Shown piece after piece: positions 34,742 to 46,510 of a stretch of 64,000 nucleotides of DNA (its first letter is position 1; each line of letters starts with the position of its first letter). The notes under the pieces were generated by a model. It was not told where the DNA came from and did not search any database. It saw only the letters and a list, made by a program, of their open reading frames with translations. Where the stretch lies: positions 340,001-404,000 of the forward strand of contig JACATO010000985.1 of assembly GCA_018389105.1 (NCBI GenBank), read 5' to 3'. The DNA is from Nautilus pompilius (lineage: Eukaryota; Mollusca; Cephalopoda; Nautilida; Nautilidae). The position numbers and the translations under genes were made by a program.

Positions 34742-37700
34742 TCCAAATACAAAGCTTTCTGGATGAAACAGTCTGTAAGCCGTTAAGTAGAAAAACATAT
34801 TTTTATTTCGTGTCGTAGTTTTTGCAGGATCTGAAAAAAAAAGGTCCCAGTGGAGACTTCCGCTTGTGTCCTTCCGCGACGAGAAGTGGTTGCGCAACTC
34901 CACTCGACACGTAAGCAAGCGCGAGATCCCTAATCTCGCTGCCGGGACAGAGATCCACAACCCACCCGCGCCACAAATTTTTTTTATTTTCTTTTTTTTT
35001 TAAATTTTAAAAATTTCTATTCTAAATTTGAAAAAAAAAATACGTCGACCCCACCCCCAGACCATTTTTTTCCCCTTCTCATGACGTCATTTAGCCGTCG
35101 CTTTTAACTCTATCCTAACCTAAATCCTATAGTCCGCGTCCGGTACGATATTCTCGCTCTCAGTCCCAAACGGACAAACAGATGGAAGTAACAGGGGTAA
35201 GAACGAAAGTATTTCATTAACCCGCCATCACGTGGAGTAACAGACACCGGTAGTTTCCGAGTTGTTTGTGATGTATTTATCTGCAATAAACAAACAATGG
35301 TATAAAAAAAAATTACAGTTTTTTCCTCGTATAACTTGGAAAAATTATCTCTCGTGTTAAAAAGAAGAAGAAGACCCTGTAATGGCGCAAGTTAACCCAC
35401 GCTGATCTGGTATTGAGATATTGTTAATTATGAGGAATTCCGCTGCTCTGATGCTCTGTTTTACTGTATCATTCGAAGTCTTGTTGAATCCTTCATTGTC
35501 ATACCCTCTCCTTCTTTTGGACTATTTACTACAAGAGTCCGGAATTTTCTTAGTATTATTGTAAGTACACAGGTAGTCAAAGTGAATTTTCTTACGTTTT
35601 ATATTAACTCCCTATTGAATTGCTATTGATTTTCTGCTAGATGTCAAGACAGATAAGATTATACCGTAGATTAAAAATATCCATGGTCAGGCAGCGACTG
35701 GCGCTGGCATAAGATGGATTTGGTGAAAGCAGCTTTCTATTATTAACAGAGATATAAACTTTCTAATTTAATATAGACGGTGAATCTGGAGTGTACTCAG
35801 TTTATAGAAACTCATACGCTGTTGTTTTTTTCTTTTCCCAACTGTCTATTTATAGGATTTCGATTGTTTTGATGATGCTGCTGGAAGCTGGAAGTAATTT
35901 AATCCAGAATATAAAATTAGAAGCAAAGATGATATTTTGGTGTCAGTTCAATAAGAAACCAATTTGGCAGAAAGGAAGCTGAGAAAAGCTTATTGTTTTC
36001 ATCTGAGATCTTTTGCAATGTAAAACCTCCAACTCTTTCCTTCTTTTATTTTTATTCACATAAATTAATAGTTGCTTCAGCAACATCTACTCTTTTTTCG
36101 GCGGTTTAAAGAAAAAGAATAATTCCTGATTTATTATCAGAAGAGCTGGAGTACGTCAAAGCTGCGTTCGGGCCTTGTACGCAATGACGTCACGCCGGCA
36201 TTGGCCGACCAACCTTTGGCGCTAGCCTGATTCACGTGCGGCAAGTGATGGGAAGCAGAAAAGAGGCATGACATTATCTTGAGATGTTTTCTAACAAACG
36301 TGTCAGTTCTTGATGAATAACAATTTTTTTTCCTTGCTTTTTCGCATGAATGTAGTCATGTATCATGTCAAGCTAAAGAAGTGAAATATGTATCCACTGT
36401 TATATGAGTTCCTTTCTTTTTAAAAACGTTATATATATATACATATTGGTGAAGATGTAGTTGGCGGAATGGCTTGCAGATACTTTTATTATTCACCAGC
36501 AAATTTTGATATAATAGAAAAATAATACAGTCACCATTTTTAATTTAATATCCATGACAACCTAACTGCTCCATCTGATCTGTTCCCTCTTTCTCGGCGA
36601 CACTATGAAGAAACACGAAAGCAAAGTTTATAATACTGACATATATATATATAAAGCGATGATCCATGGCCAGTGAGTAAGATTTTAAACCAGAAAGTGC
36701 TTCTCCACCTATTATTACAACAACGAGTACGTTTACGTCCTGGTTCTGTTTTATTTTGTAGCAGGAGCGCCACCTAACGTAAGGAGCCGGCAAGACAGCG
36801 GCTGAGGTTAATCATCCGATCGGAAATATTTTGGCACCTAGCACAAATGTACGTACACCGACGAACGCAAGTGTCCGCGATGTTTGAAAAGTACGCTGGT
36901 AGTCGGAATTAGTGCATTATCTTGTTCGTATTAAGCGAAATACCGAGTCACTGTTTCTGTTATAATGGGAGGGGAAGAATTTTCAGCATTTAAATGCTAA
37001 TTAACCATTGTTTCGATCTTCGTAATGACTCTGCGCACTGAGTAATTGCTTAAAGATACGCAACTGTGGCCAAGGAAATAGTAAGCTTCAAACCCTAAGA
37101 AATACTGTTTTCACAAAGCAAAAAACAAAAGAAAGAGGAGAGAGAGGGAGAGAGCTCGATCTTCGTATAGATGGTGGTATGACTCAGTTTTATTAAAGTC
37201 CAGAATTATTTCTGGAGAGATGCAATAATTTTGGATTGTTTTTTTTTCTTTTTCTTAAAAACATCTTCAGAAAGCAACGTGAACCTATCATGCGCGTTAA
37301 TTCAAGTTATTTTTTCCCTTCTTTTTCGCTGTTCTGTTATTATGGTCCTTAGTTTTAAAAAAAGGGGGATACCGGAAGTCGGTAAAGATTCTTCAGGGAC
37401 GTAAAAAAAAAAGATATGTATCGATGTTTGTATTATTTTTTTCTGACTGGCTGACGCTGTCTTGCGGATGGATGTCTAATATTTTATTAGCACCTTTAAT
37501 TGGCTAACGCTGTGTTGAACTTCTTCCTTTGCAAGTCCCCGTAATTTACCGACAGTGGCTCCGTTTGGGGGGGGGTTGACTTTCTACTTTGTGCCGATGT
37601 TTACTTCGTTCGTGATCAACTGAAAAGAGTTGCAAATGTCCGTCCTTCGAGATCAGCTACTGCCCATACCCAATTACTGACGTCATCCTTACCCGTGCTC

Positions 37701-38232
37701 GCTCCGTATTTTTCGTACCAATCCCCTTTCCTCGACCTCTCTCGACGCTCCACTCGCTGTCAGGACCATTCCCCCTTTTACCAATCCCATCTCGTCGCCT
37801 GCTTTAAGCCTTCCGTAGTTTCTCTATCTGAAATTCTTTGGTCGGCGGCTGTTTCGGGTCCCGCACTTGCATAACCTCTCGGGACTTTTCGGTCGTAGAA
37901 CGTCGTTCTCGGCACCCCCCCTTAAGTCCGCTCTTTGATCTCGAAGTTAAATAGTTCCATCACTTACGGACTGTTTTAATCATTGCGCGTTGATTCGTCG
38001 ACGAGATGAATACCTCGTTAATAATTCCAACTGTTTCGGCGTGACAGGGAATCTGTTATTCCTGCTTATCTTCTCGTTTTCATCATCCGTCAGCCGTCAG
38101 AAAGCATCTTCTCCCTCGGATCAAAGTCGGATCACTTATCAAACAATCTTCCCGCTCTACAGTCATCTTCCTGTTTTTGCACAAACTGCCGACTTTTAAA
38201 TAACCGAACATTTAATACAAGGAATACAAGAA
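34742..38232. other. No recognisable gene
   Basis: Mostly AT-rich with A/T homopolymers near 34980-35040. None of the frames (for example 34727-34960 minus, 36545-36793 minus) resembles a known family. GC-richer DNA around 37.6-38.1 kb has no identifiable exon. Confidence 0.4.
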
Positions 38233-38370
38233 GTGCTTTTAAAATACACAAACAGCTATCTGAAGCGAAATGTGGAAGCAAACAAATTTAATTTTAAAAA
38301 GGAAAAAGTGCTGAAACTTCAAAGAGAAGCATGGAAGACTCTAAAACGGTTCATTAAAATGTTAAGAACG
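38233..38370 (+). other. Weak candidate exon ending at a strong donor
   Basis: A 46-codon lysine-rich open stretch (includes EKVLKLQREAWKTLKRFIK, helix-prone) ends at gaacg / gtaagt at 38371, a consensus donor in phase 0, which then runs directly into a GT microsatellite. The upstream side lacks a good pyrimidine tract, so an acceptor is doubtful. No homology recognised. Confidence 0.2.
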
Positions 38371-38374
38371 GTAA

Positions 38375-38376
<2 letters not shown>

Positions 38377-38423
<47 letters not shown>

Positions 38424-38440
38424 GTGTGTGTGTGTGTTTA
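38377..38440. repeat. (GT)n microsatellite
   Basis: About thirty GT units with single interruptions, beginning immediately after gtaagtgtgcg. Confidence 0.95.
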
Positions 38441-39301
38441 TTTTATCGTTTATATCGATGCCTTTAAAGACGTTTAAATTAAAATGTTTAGCAATTTAAT
38501 CTCGACTTTGTTTACCACTCTAGTGCTACAACCAGGGTGGAGTCTTAAAGATGCACCATCTTTCTTTCATGCTACTATCAAAAAAAACTTTAACTCAAAC
38601 GTTTTTTTTTTAAAAGCTGATTCTTTTACCTGCAATTTTTAAGGTTGAACCTTTCTTCCAAATGGACGAAAATTCATTTTCGCATTATTTTAAAATGATT
38701 GATATACGAAAGGTCCTTTACCTTTACGTGTTATTTAGATGACATTGAATATGAAAGGTAGTAAACGTCATGTAAATATCTGAATAAATGGGAAGTTTTG
38801 GCTTGTTGGTTTTTGTCGATTATTAAAGATGCAATAAGAATTGTTTTTCCTGGTGTTTTGCAACCGATGTAATTCTAGATTTTATACATGTTAAACCAGC
38901 TGTAATATTTCGGCACAGATGTGTTTCTGCATCGCTACCATAACGTTAAACGTTTTCCGTAATATTTAGAGTATTTCTGAGCTAACAGAAGTCTGTATAG
39001 AAAAACGGTGTTGAAGCAAATGGGGTGGAATTAGGCTTTAATCTAACACAAAATCATCACAATGTATTGTTGTTGTTTTTTATGGAAAACTAATTTTGTT
39101 TTTCTGTGCCATAAAAGTTATTTAAGTCTGTTTGGCGAGTCAGAGATCTTCTGAAAAATATCTTTGATACGCATTCCGCGTTAGGCATTCTTCGGTAACG
39201 GCTCCTTGATCTGATATCTTTGAAGTCTGCTGAGCTGCATTTTTAAGATATCTTTCACCAATTTCCGCTATAATTTTCCACCCCGTTTTTTATACTTATT
39301 T
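38441..39301. other. No recognisable feature
   Basis: AT-rich DNA with stops in all frames. Confidence 0.45.
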
Positions 39302-39365
39302 TGTGTGCGTGTGTGTGTTTGTGTCTGTGTTTATGTGTGTGTATATGTGTGTGTTTGTGTGTGTT

Positions 39366-39403
<38 letters not shown>

Positions 39404-39634
39404 CGTGTGTGCGTGTGTGTGTATGTGTGCGTGCGTGTGTGTATGTGTGTGTATATGTGTGTGTTTGTGTGTGTGTGTGTTTGTGTGTGTATATGTGTGT
39501 GTATGTGTGTGTTGTGTGTGTGTTTGTGTGCGTGTGTGTGTTTGTGTGTGTGTTTGTGTGTGTGTGTTTGTGTGTGTGCGCGCGCGCGCGTGTGTGTATG
39601 TGTGTGTGTGTGTGTGTGTGTATCTGTGTGTGTG

Positions 39635-39689
<55 letters not shown>

Positions 39690-39770
39690 TGTGTGTGTGT
39701 TTGTGTCTGTATTTGTGTGTGTTTGTGTGTGTATATGTGTGTATCTGTGTGTGTGTGTATCTGTGTGTGT
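39302..39770. repeat. Long degenerate GT tract with GCGCGC blocks
   Basis: About 470 bp of GT repeats interrupted by ttt, tat and ctg words and by (GC)n blocks at about 39377-39385 and 39577-39590. All three plus-strand frames are open for 159-174 codons of Cys/Val-rich translation, which is purely a consequence of the repeat. The alternating purine-pyrimidine pattern gives Z-DNA potential. Confidence 0.95.
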
Positions 39771-40420
39771 TTCCGGCTAGCGTTTACAAAAGTCCTATGC
39801 CTGCCTAGAGTCTACAGTCTCCTCTAAAACTGTCGAAGCCTCCACGTTGTTTTTAGTTCTTTTATTTCCACCTGAAACAGGGATGTATTTTTTTTTATTT
39901 AATACTGGGTATCGTTGTAAATCGTTACCGTATATTTCTGTGTTCTCTCAACTGATAGAAAACGGTAGCTACATAGTGGAGATTTCATCAGTAGTGACTG
40001 TGTCGGAGTAAAGACTCTTTCGCAGATGCGGAGCCTTCTCGTAATTCTGTGCCTATTTGTTATTTACCTAATTCCTCCAAGAGCTGGTTCACATTTTAAA
40101 TTGGCGTCCTTTGTCCCCTCCCCCCACCCCACACGGAGACAGGCGTTCAACGCGTGACCAACCGGGGAGGAGGGGATAGCGGCGAGGCCTTTTTAGAACC
40201 CGTTACCGTTCTATAGTCTGTGGACAGCCTGCAGACCAACTCCGCTGACCGTTCGGGGTCGATGTCGCGTCGTTAAAAGAGTCAATCGCTGACCCACGGT
40301 GCGCAGTCCTGGCGGGTACGACGAGGTGTGGGGAATGTGATAGGTTATCTGTTCGTAATAGAATCTACTTTACACGTCATGATCCCGGTAGAGTTCCTGC
40401 AACAAGCGCTCACTTGACAT
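39771..40420. other. No recognisable feature
   Basis: Includes a C-rich patch near 40117-40130 and GC-richer DNA at 40140-40330 without motifs. Confidence 0.4.
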
Positions 40421-40932
40421 CTCTCTCTCTCTCTCTTTACTGACGTCATATTTCCCCCTCTGTACTGACGTCACCTCTCTTTACTGACGTCATATCTCCC
40501 TCTCTGTACTGACGTCACCTCTCTTTACTGACGTCATATCTCTTTCCGTATACTGACGTCACCTCTCTTTACTAACGTTATATCTCTCTCCGTATACTGA
40601 TGTCATATCTCCCTCTCTGTAATGACGTCACCTCTCTTTACTGACGTCATATCTCCCTTTCTGTACTGACGTCACATTCTCTCTTTCCGTATACTGACGT
40701 CACCTCTCTTTATTGACGTCATATCTCTCTCCGCATACTGACGTCATATCTCCCTCTCTGTATGACGTCACCTCTCTTTACTGACGTCATATCTCTCTCC
40801 GTATACTGATGTCATATCTCCCTCTCTGTACTGACGTCATATCTCTCTCCGTATACTGACGTCATATCTCCCTCTCTGTACTGACGTCACCTCTCTTTAC
40901 TGACGTCACATTCTCTCTTTCCGTATACTGAT

Positions 40933-40983
<51 letters not shown>
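40421..40983. repeat. Largest TGACGTCA-palindrome array (array 3)
   Basis: CT-rich units of several types alternate: ctctttactgacgtcatatctc, cctctctgtactgacgtcac and ctttccgtatactgacgtca. I count 18 perfect TGACGTCA octamers plus three TGATGTCA and one TAACGTTA variant between 40440 and 40935, then a ~50-bp pure CT run to 40983. The alternation of ttta, ctgta and gtata spacers suggests a higher-order unit. Unlike most decayed minisatellites, the octamer is better conserved than its spacers. Confidence 0.92.
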
Positions 40984-40985
<2 letters not shown>

Positions 40986-41263
40986 CAGTATTTAACAGTT
41001 TTAGATAACTAATCCTATAACTAGCATCTTTAAGCCAGTTTTTTCCCTCTCTGTATGGAGTGCTTGTTGCTCAGTCTTATAGTCCCTAATCTGGGTCTCC
41101 TGCCCTCGATCCAGTCCATGAGAGATCATGAGAAAAGGTTGTATTCGTACAAAGAAATCAATGACTTGCTAGTGATTGATTTTCTGATTCAGTCAAATTC
41201 GGACGGGCTCACGTCTTAGCAATTTTCCCGAGCATTTCTTAGATATTTATTTTTTTTTTTCAG

Positions 41264-44124
41264 GGATGTTCGAGAACAAACAGAGTAAGGACTTGTGTAC
41301 CCTGTCTGGAACCAGGAACATCAAGAATCATCTGAAATAGCGTCACTTGCTCATACCTACACGATTGATCCTGATACACTACAGAAAAAGTATGACGACG
41401 CTCTTAAGAAACAAAATGAGATAAAAGCTATTCTTAAGAATACAAAGCGAAGAGAGAAAAGAGCAAAAATTTGCATCGAAACGCTACCTCAGGACCTGAA
41501 AGATGAGAAGAAGATATCTGAAGATGCTCATCACATGCTCGAAGCATACAAAGGCATCTAAATTTGTGTTTTGAACAAACAAAACTTACCATTACATGTT
41601 AATATCATTCTGTAACTATGCAGTCTTGTGTATATAATAGAGCTACATGAAAGAAAAAAAAACTTACAACTGTAGCATACTGTTGAAAAATTATGGAATT
41701 TGGATTAGTTATTATTAATGCAGTCAGTTTATTTATTTATTCCGTCATTTAATCATTCATTCATTCAATCATTCTATTTTAGACATTCCTGTAGATTTGC
41801 TCAAGAGACCTTCCCATGAATATTCCGAAGACCAGAAACAGTTTGCCACTACAGTGCATTTTTACAGTCCGAAGGCGTATGCATACTTGAGAGAATATAT
41901 GCACATGCCACATCCCTCTACAATAAGACGGTATGTAATGTATAGTTATTATACTATAGTATTCATATGTTACTAACATGTATATTTAAGGAAGCATGTA
42001 TTATAACAGACTGACCAGTTTATAATAGTATATACCCAACAAGTTTTACTCTTATTTGTAAAGCTATCTTGATTTTGCAGATGTCATCATGACAAGATCA
42101 CCCAGATGCCTTTACTTATGTTTTACAATTTTTCAAATAAATAAGTTCTGTTATTGTTTATTGTTCTTGTTACTTACACAGTTTTCAGCATGCACCAACA
42201 TTGGTGCCATTGGTCAATACTTCTGTACATTGTAATATAAATTGGTAATGCAGAAAACGGTTTATCAGTACATATTTCATTGACAATTATGCTCAATCCA
42301 TATTGTAGTGTATTATCATCTTTTAATGTAATTTGTGTCTTATATGATATTGGTTGATATTAAACTGTTGCTTACAATGAACATTTTCTAATTTTAGATG
42401 GGTAAGCAGCATTTCTTCAAAACCTGGCATTTCGGAGCAAGTTCTCTCCATGTTGAAGTCCAAAGTAGAGACTGATCAAGGTAACTACGGCTACTGTACC
42501 CTGATGCTTGATGGAATGCCCATAAGAAACATCTTGACTGGGACCCAAAGCGTCAACAGATGGTTGGTTTTGTTGACCTCGGAGCTGGTTCTATCGATGG
42601 CGATGAAAGGGGAGCTACTGAAGCATTGGTTGTAATGGCTGTAGGACTGCAGGTACAGTGGAAAGTGCCAGTTGGCTACTTTCTGATAAATAGTATATCT
42701 GGAGAATTGCAATCTCAGCTTATTTTGTCAATAATGTGTTCATTGTATGATGTCAATGTAAATGTTTCTCTTGTCATGGATGGTCACAGTACAAACCAAA
42801 ACGTGGTACTTGTACCTGGATGCTCATTAGAACCTGGAAAGATTCAGTGTAAATGCACACATCCTGCTGACAGTACGCGTAATGTTTATGTGTTATTTGA
42901 TGCGTGTCATTTGTTAAAGAATCTTAGGGGTGCTCTACATGCTTTGCAAGAGATTGTAACAAGAGTTGGTGTAGCCAGATGGAATGACATAGTGTACCTT
43001 CAGCAGTTATAGCAGGCTGAAGGTTTGCGTGCTGCAAACAAACTGGCTACACGACACTTACGCTTTGAGAAGCAGAAAATGGATGTTAAATTAGCAGCTC
43101 AAACTTCGAGTTCGTCAGTTGCAGCTGCGCTCAGATATGCAGCTCAAGTAGGTAGGTTGTACTGGCCCTGATGATTGTGAAGGTACAGCCAATTTTGTAT
43201 TACGGGCTGAAAATCTTGGTATAATTGAGAATTTCTTGATGGATGCAAAGTCTGTTTTACTTAGTATGACTGACATGACAGGTGGTAAGGTGAGCGCAAA
43301 AATGCTGTTACAGGATTTCTGTTAAATATTGAGAGTCTGCTTGGCCTATCCAAGGAACTGCTGCTGGAGCCATCCCCAGTACGGAAGTACTTGTTGACTT
43401 ACCAATTGTCTCAGGACCATCTCGAGTTATTTTTTTCAACTGTACGCCAACGAGGAGGTTGGAACAATAACCCCTCTGCCATGCAGTTTGCCAGCGCATA
43501 TAAAGCACTGATGAGCCATGCAGGTGTTTCTATCACAGCCTCTGCCAAAGCAAATTGTGTACCTCAAGATACAACGACTTCATTGTTGAATGATGCAGAC
43601 GCAGAGCCTGATGAGATTGTGCCTTTTATCACCTTTGAATCGGCTCTGTGCGATCACACATACAGCAGTGTCAAGGCTGGCCTGAGTGTATTTGTTGAAG
43701 GTATCCTCGAGTATATTGCTGGATGGGTTGTTCGTTCCGTAACCAAAAAAAAATGTCTTGTAAAGAATGTTCCACTGTACTGGTAAGACCTGCATCTGAA
43801 TGTACATCTGCGTGGTTCGCATTATCAAACAGTGTGAAATTGTCATGGGTTCTAGCATAGACATTAAGAAGGTTCCATCTGGTGAATGGGAGAAAATGAT
43901 GGTACCCAGAATGGTAGCTGAAATGCCTTTAATTTGTTTGAAGATATTTGTGAGCACTCAATGCAGACATCAAAAGGTATTGACGCGCTCCATTATATGC
44001 TGTTGATTGTGAGCAGTTTATCAGGCTTCGCCGTTTCCACACTGTGAACTTGGCCGATCTGATTCTGACTGGAGACAGTATTAGGCGGAAAATGAAGAAG
44101 ACCGTGTTGTTCAAGCATCAGTAG
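41264..44124 (+). pseudogene. Decayed P-element/THAP9-like transposase with two introns
   Basis: Transposase of the P-element superfamily. Segment 1 (to 41553) encodes the coiled-coil linker (TIDPDTLQKKYDDALKK). A 229-bp intron with a GC donor (41554) and AG acceptor leads to 41783-41930 (FATTVHFYSPKAYAYLREY, PHPSTIRR). A GT...AG intron (41931-42397) joins in frame at 42398. There follow MLDGMPIR and VMDGHSTNQ (aspartate blocks of the RNase-H fold), DACHLLKNLRGAL (GTP-binding insertion), GLRAANKLATRHL and SQDHLELFFS-VRQRGGWNNNP (glutamate block, near 43420). The C-terminal RRKMKKTVLFKHQ ends at stop 44122-44124. Defects: a missing base near 42528, an in-frame TAG at 43010, shifts near 43150 and 43300, and a shift at the A9 run 43745-43753. 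The N-terminal THAP finger was not found; the frame is blocked by TAA at 41286, so it is lost or lies further upstream. Homology is from recall of family motifs. Confidence 0.8.
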
Positions 44125-44344
44125 ATATTTGTTTCCCCCCCCCCAAGTTGTATTTCAAAATACACCAGTTTTATAGTATATTAGCACTAAAATACAGATT
44201 TATGTAATAAATCAAATTGTCGGTGACGTTGAGAGAGAATTGTTCTATCATTCGATAGATGTCGCTGTCGTCAGCCTCGTTTTCATATTATAGAGAAATC
44301 TGTCGAAACAATTGCACTATCGTAATGTGTTTGGGATTGCAAAA

Positions 44345-44835
44345 TCAGTCTATATATTAAAAAAATAATGAAAGTATTAATTACATTGTAAGCATGATAC
44401 TGCGCATAAAAGCATAAAGCATCAATTTGGTGATAATGCAGAAGATGGTTTATCAGTTATGCATTTTTTTTTCAGAAATATCTGAAATGTCAAGGTTGAT
44501 ATTCAGTTATGCACCATTTAGTTTGTTCTGTCAGAATGATATAAAATATTAATACCTCGTTCCATTGTGTTCTTCACTGGGTCTCAGAGGGGATTATTGT
44601 ACATGGTATTTCAATTTTGAACAGTGTGAAGCATTCTGTGGCCTAAAAAATTCCTGTAAAAATCTGCGGCTTTCATATCTTGACAATTATACTTAATTCC
44701 ATATCGTAGTAAATCATCAGCTTCTGATGTAATTGTGTCATATATGACATTAAGCTATTGCTGACAGCGAACGTTTTCTAATTTTAGGTGGTCTCAGTCT
44801 ATATATTAAAAATAATTAAAATATTAATTAGAATG
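44345..44835 (+). repeat. Diverged duplicate of P-element intron 2, flanked by a direct repeat
   Basis: Sequence at about 44433-44460 (aatgcagaagatggtttatcag) and 44680-44787 (tgacaattat...aacgttttctaattttag) matches, with substitutions and small gaps, the 3' part of the transposase's second intron (42245-42397), including its acceptor attttag. It is bracketed by two copies of tcagtctatatattaaaaa at 44345 and 44794, 449 bp apart, whose similarity extends ~45 bp. No transposase exon follows the second copy. Confidence 0.6.
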
Positions 44836-45750
44836 TTTGCATGCCAGGTCATTACCTCTACTCACATGCTTATTCTGACCTTACCGGAAGTCAGCAGCGA
44901 TGGCCCATGGCGGCCTAGTGAAATTCGCGTGGACGCGCGCTCTAGTTTTTCTTCTACGTCATTGGGGAAATGATGAAGAGGTCGGTGGCGGCCTGCTGAT
45001 GCGGTCAGTGTGCACGTGCACTGCTTCGAAAACTAGAGACGACGAACCTGTTGGCGAAAACTTTCGATGTAAAAATACAACTTTTGTGTAAACAAGTGAG
45101 ACTCCGCATGGCGTCAGAACGAAACTTCTCTTCTTCGCGTCTTCCATAATATTTGCCCATAATGCATCTGAACAATTAGGTTCGGGAGGTAACTATGACC
45201 CTGGCATGTTTATTTTTGTTATCACCTTATTTCCAACGCCACGAATGAACTGCTACCAAAGAAAAAATTTTTACCTCATCTTTTGAGGCAATGTTTTGGG
45301 ACCCATAGTCAGTGGAAAAAAAAACTCTCGATGTTGGAGGTGGCTTCCTAGCGCCATCTTCTGACGTACAGGTGCACTAACTATCACCTTTCAGCTGTGA
45401 CAACCAAGCTTGCTAGTCATCTAACTTCGGCTAAAAATGTACAGAATAGCATAATATCATAATGATGCAAGATATATATACACACACCCCTCCTTTGTTA
45501 TCGGTGATTCCACGTACTCGCGAGGTCGAGCCGAGGCACCAACGCAACCTTCGCAAGCGTTCGGAAACGCTTTCCGAATGTTCTCGAAGCACCTCTGGAC
45601 CATTTACGGCCCCTCCGCGAGAAGAAGTAGTACTGCGCGAAGTGTCTTTCCTCCGCTTCGCGATCCAGTAAGCATCCGCTTCACCTTGTCTCGTCCCAGT
45701 TCGTCGCGGTACTTCGCAGACAGTTTTTCTCGTGCCAAAAACTAACCCAA
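44836..45750. other. No confident feature
   Basis: Short frames on both strands without motifs. Sequence near 45495-45525 (ttgttatcggtgattccacg, then tactcgcgagg) resembles pogo-type termini and may be the left end of the following Tigger fragment. Confidence 0.35.
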
Positions 45751-45751
45751 A

Positions 45752-46302
45752 ATGGGTAAGCACAAGCCAACGAGTGAAAGTGACTGAGCCGAAGGGCCTA
45801 AATATGCGAAAAGAGCAATGACTTCAACACAAAAAAGGGAAATGCCGGATAAACTAGACTCAGGCCAAGTGCGTCGGCTGTGGGTGAGCTCTTTGGCATC
45901 AATGAGACAACAGTGCGCTCCATTAAGAGTAAGGCAAAAGAAATTGGCGACATTGTTTCTGTCAGTGACCCTAGAAGGGTAAAGGTGGCTCAAGTTGTGA
46001 GGAAAAAAGCTGTCGTACAAATGGAAAGGGCCATAAGCCTGTGGATTGAAGACACGAGCCGGAAGAATGCGCTCGTTGATCAAACAGCCGCACGGGACGA
46101 GGCCACGAGCCCTTACGAGGTTTCCCACGAGAAAACCAGCGGTGAGGGGACAAGCAAATCGACTTCTACTGCAAGTAAGGGCTGGTTCGATAACCTCAAG
46201 CATCGCTTTTCGCTTCACGATGTGAGGATCGGAAAGGCAGCATCAGCTGACCACAAGGCGGCACGCAGATATTTTGACCGTGTTATGTTATGTATTTGCT
46301 AG
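45752..46302 (+). pseudogene. Tigger/TIGD1-like transposase N-terminal half
   Basis: From the ATG at 45752 the frame gives RAMTSTQKREMPDKLDSGQ, interrupted by a stop at about 45785 and a shift near 45875. Frame 45880-46302 then continues with GELFGINETTVRSIKSKAKE (helix-turn-helix of the CENP-B/pogo domain), VQMERAISLWIEDTSRKNALV and SKGWFDNLKHRFSLHDVRIG, then AASADHKAA. This order is that of Tigger-type pogo transposases just before the DDE catalytic domain. The protein ends here, and the DDE domain is absent. DNA at about 46485-46510 (cgctcgcggataacgagttg) resembles a Tigger right terminus, so the copy looks internally deleted. It is a different subfamily from the fragment at 23 kb. Confidence 0.75.
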
Positions 46303-46510
46303 AATATCTATGCGTACTTTTCTAATATCTTTTATTTTCACCTTTTCCTGCATTATGTAGTGCGCGTAAATGATTATTCGTGGTTTTAGTGCGATATTTA
46401 GGGCCAAAAAGTGTTTCTTGGATACGTATGCGAGGGTCACGGTGCCATCCGTGAAATTTGCTATTCCCTACCGTTTCTGGAAAGGATCGCTCGCGGATAA
46501 CGAGTTGTGG

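Noticed and set aside
39301..39827. Three overlapping plus-strand frames of 159-174 codons rich in Cys and Val
   Set aside because: All three frames are open because GT repeats contain no stop codons; not a cysteine-rich protein.
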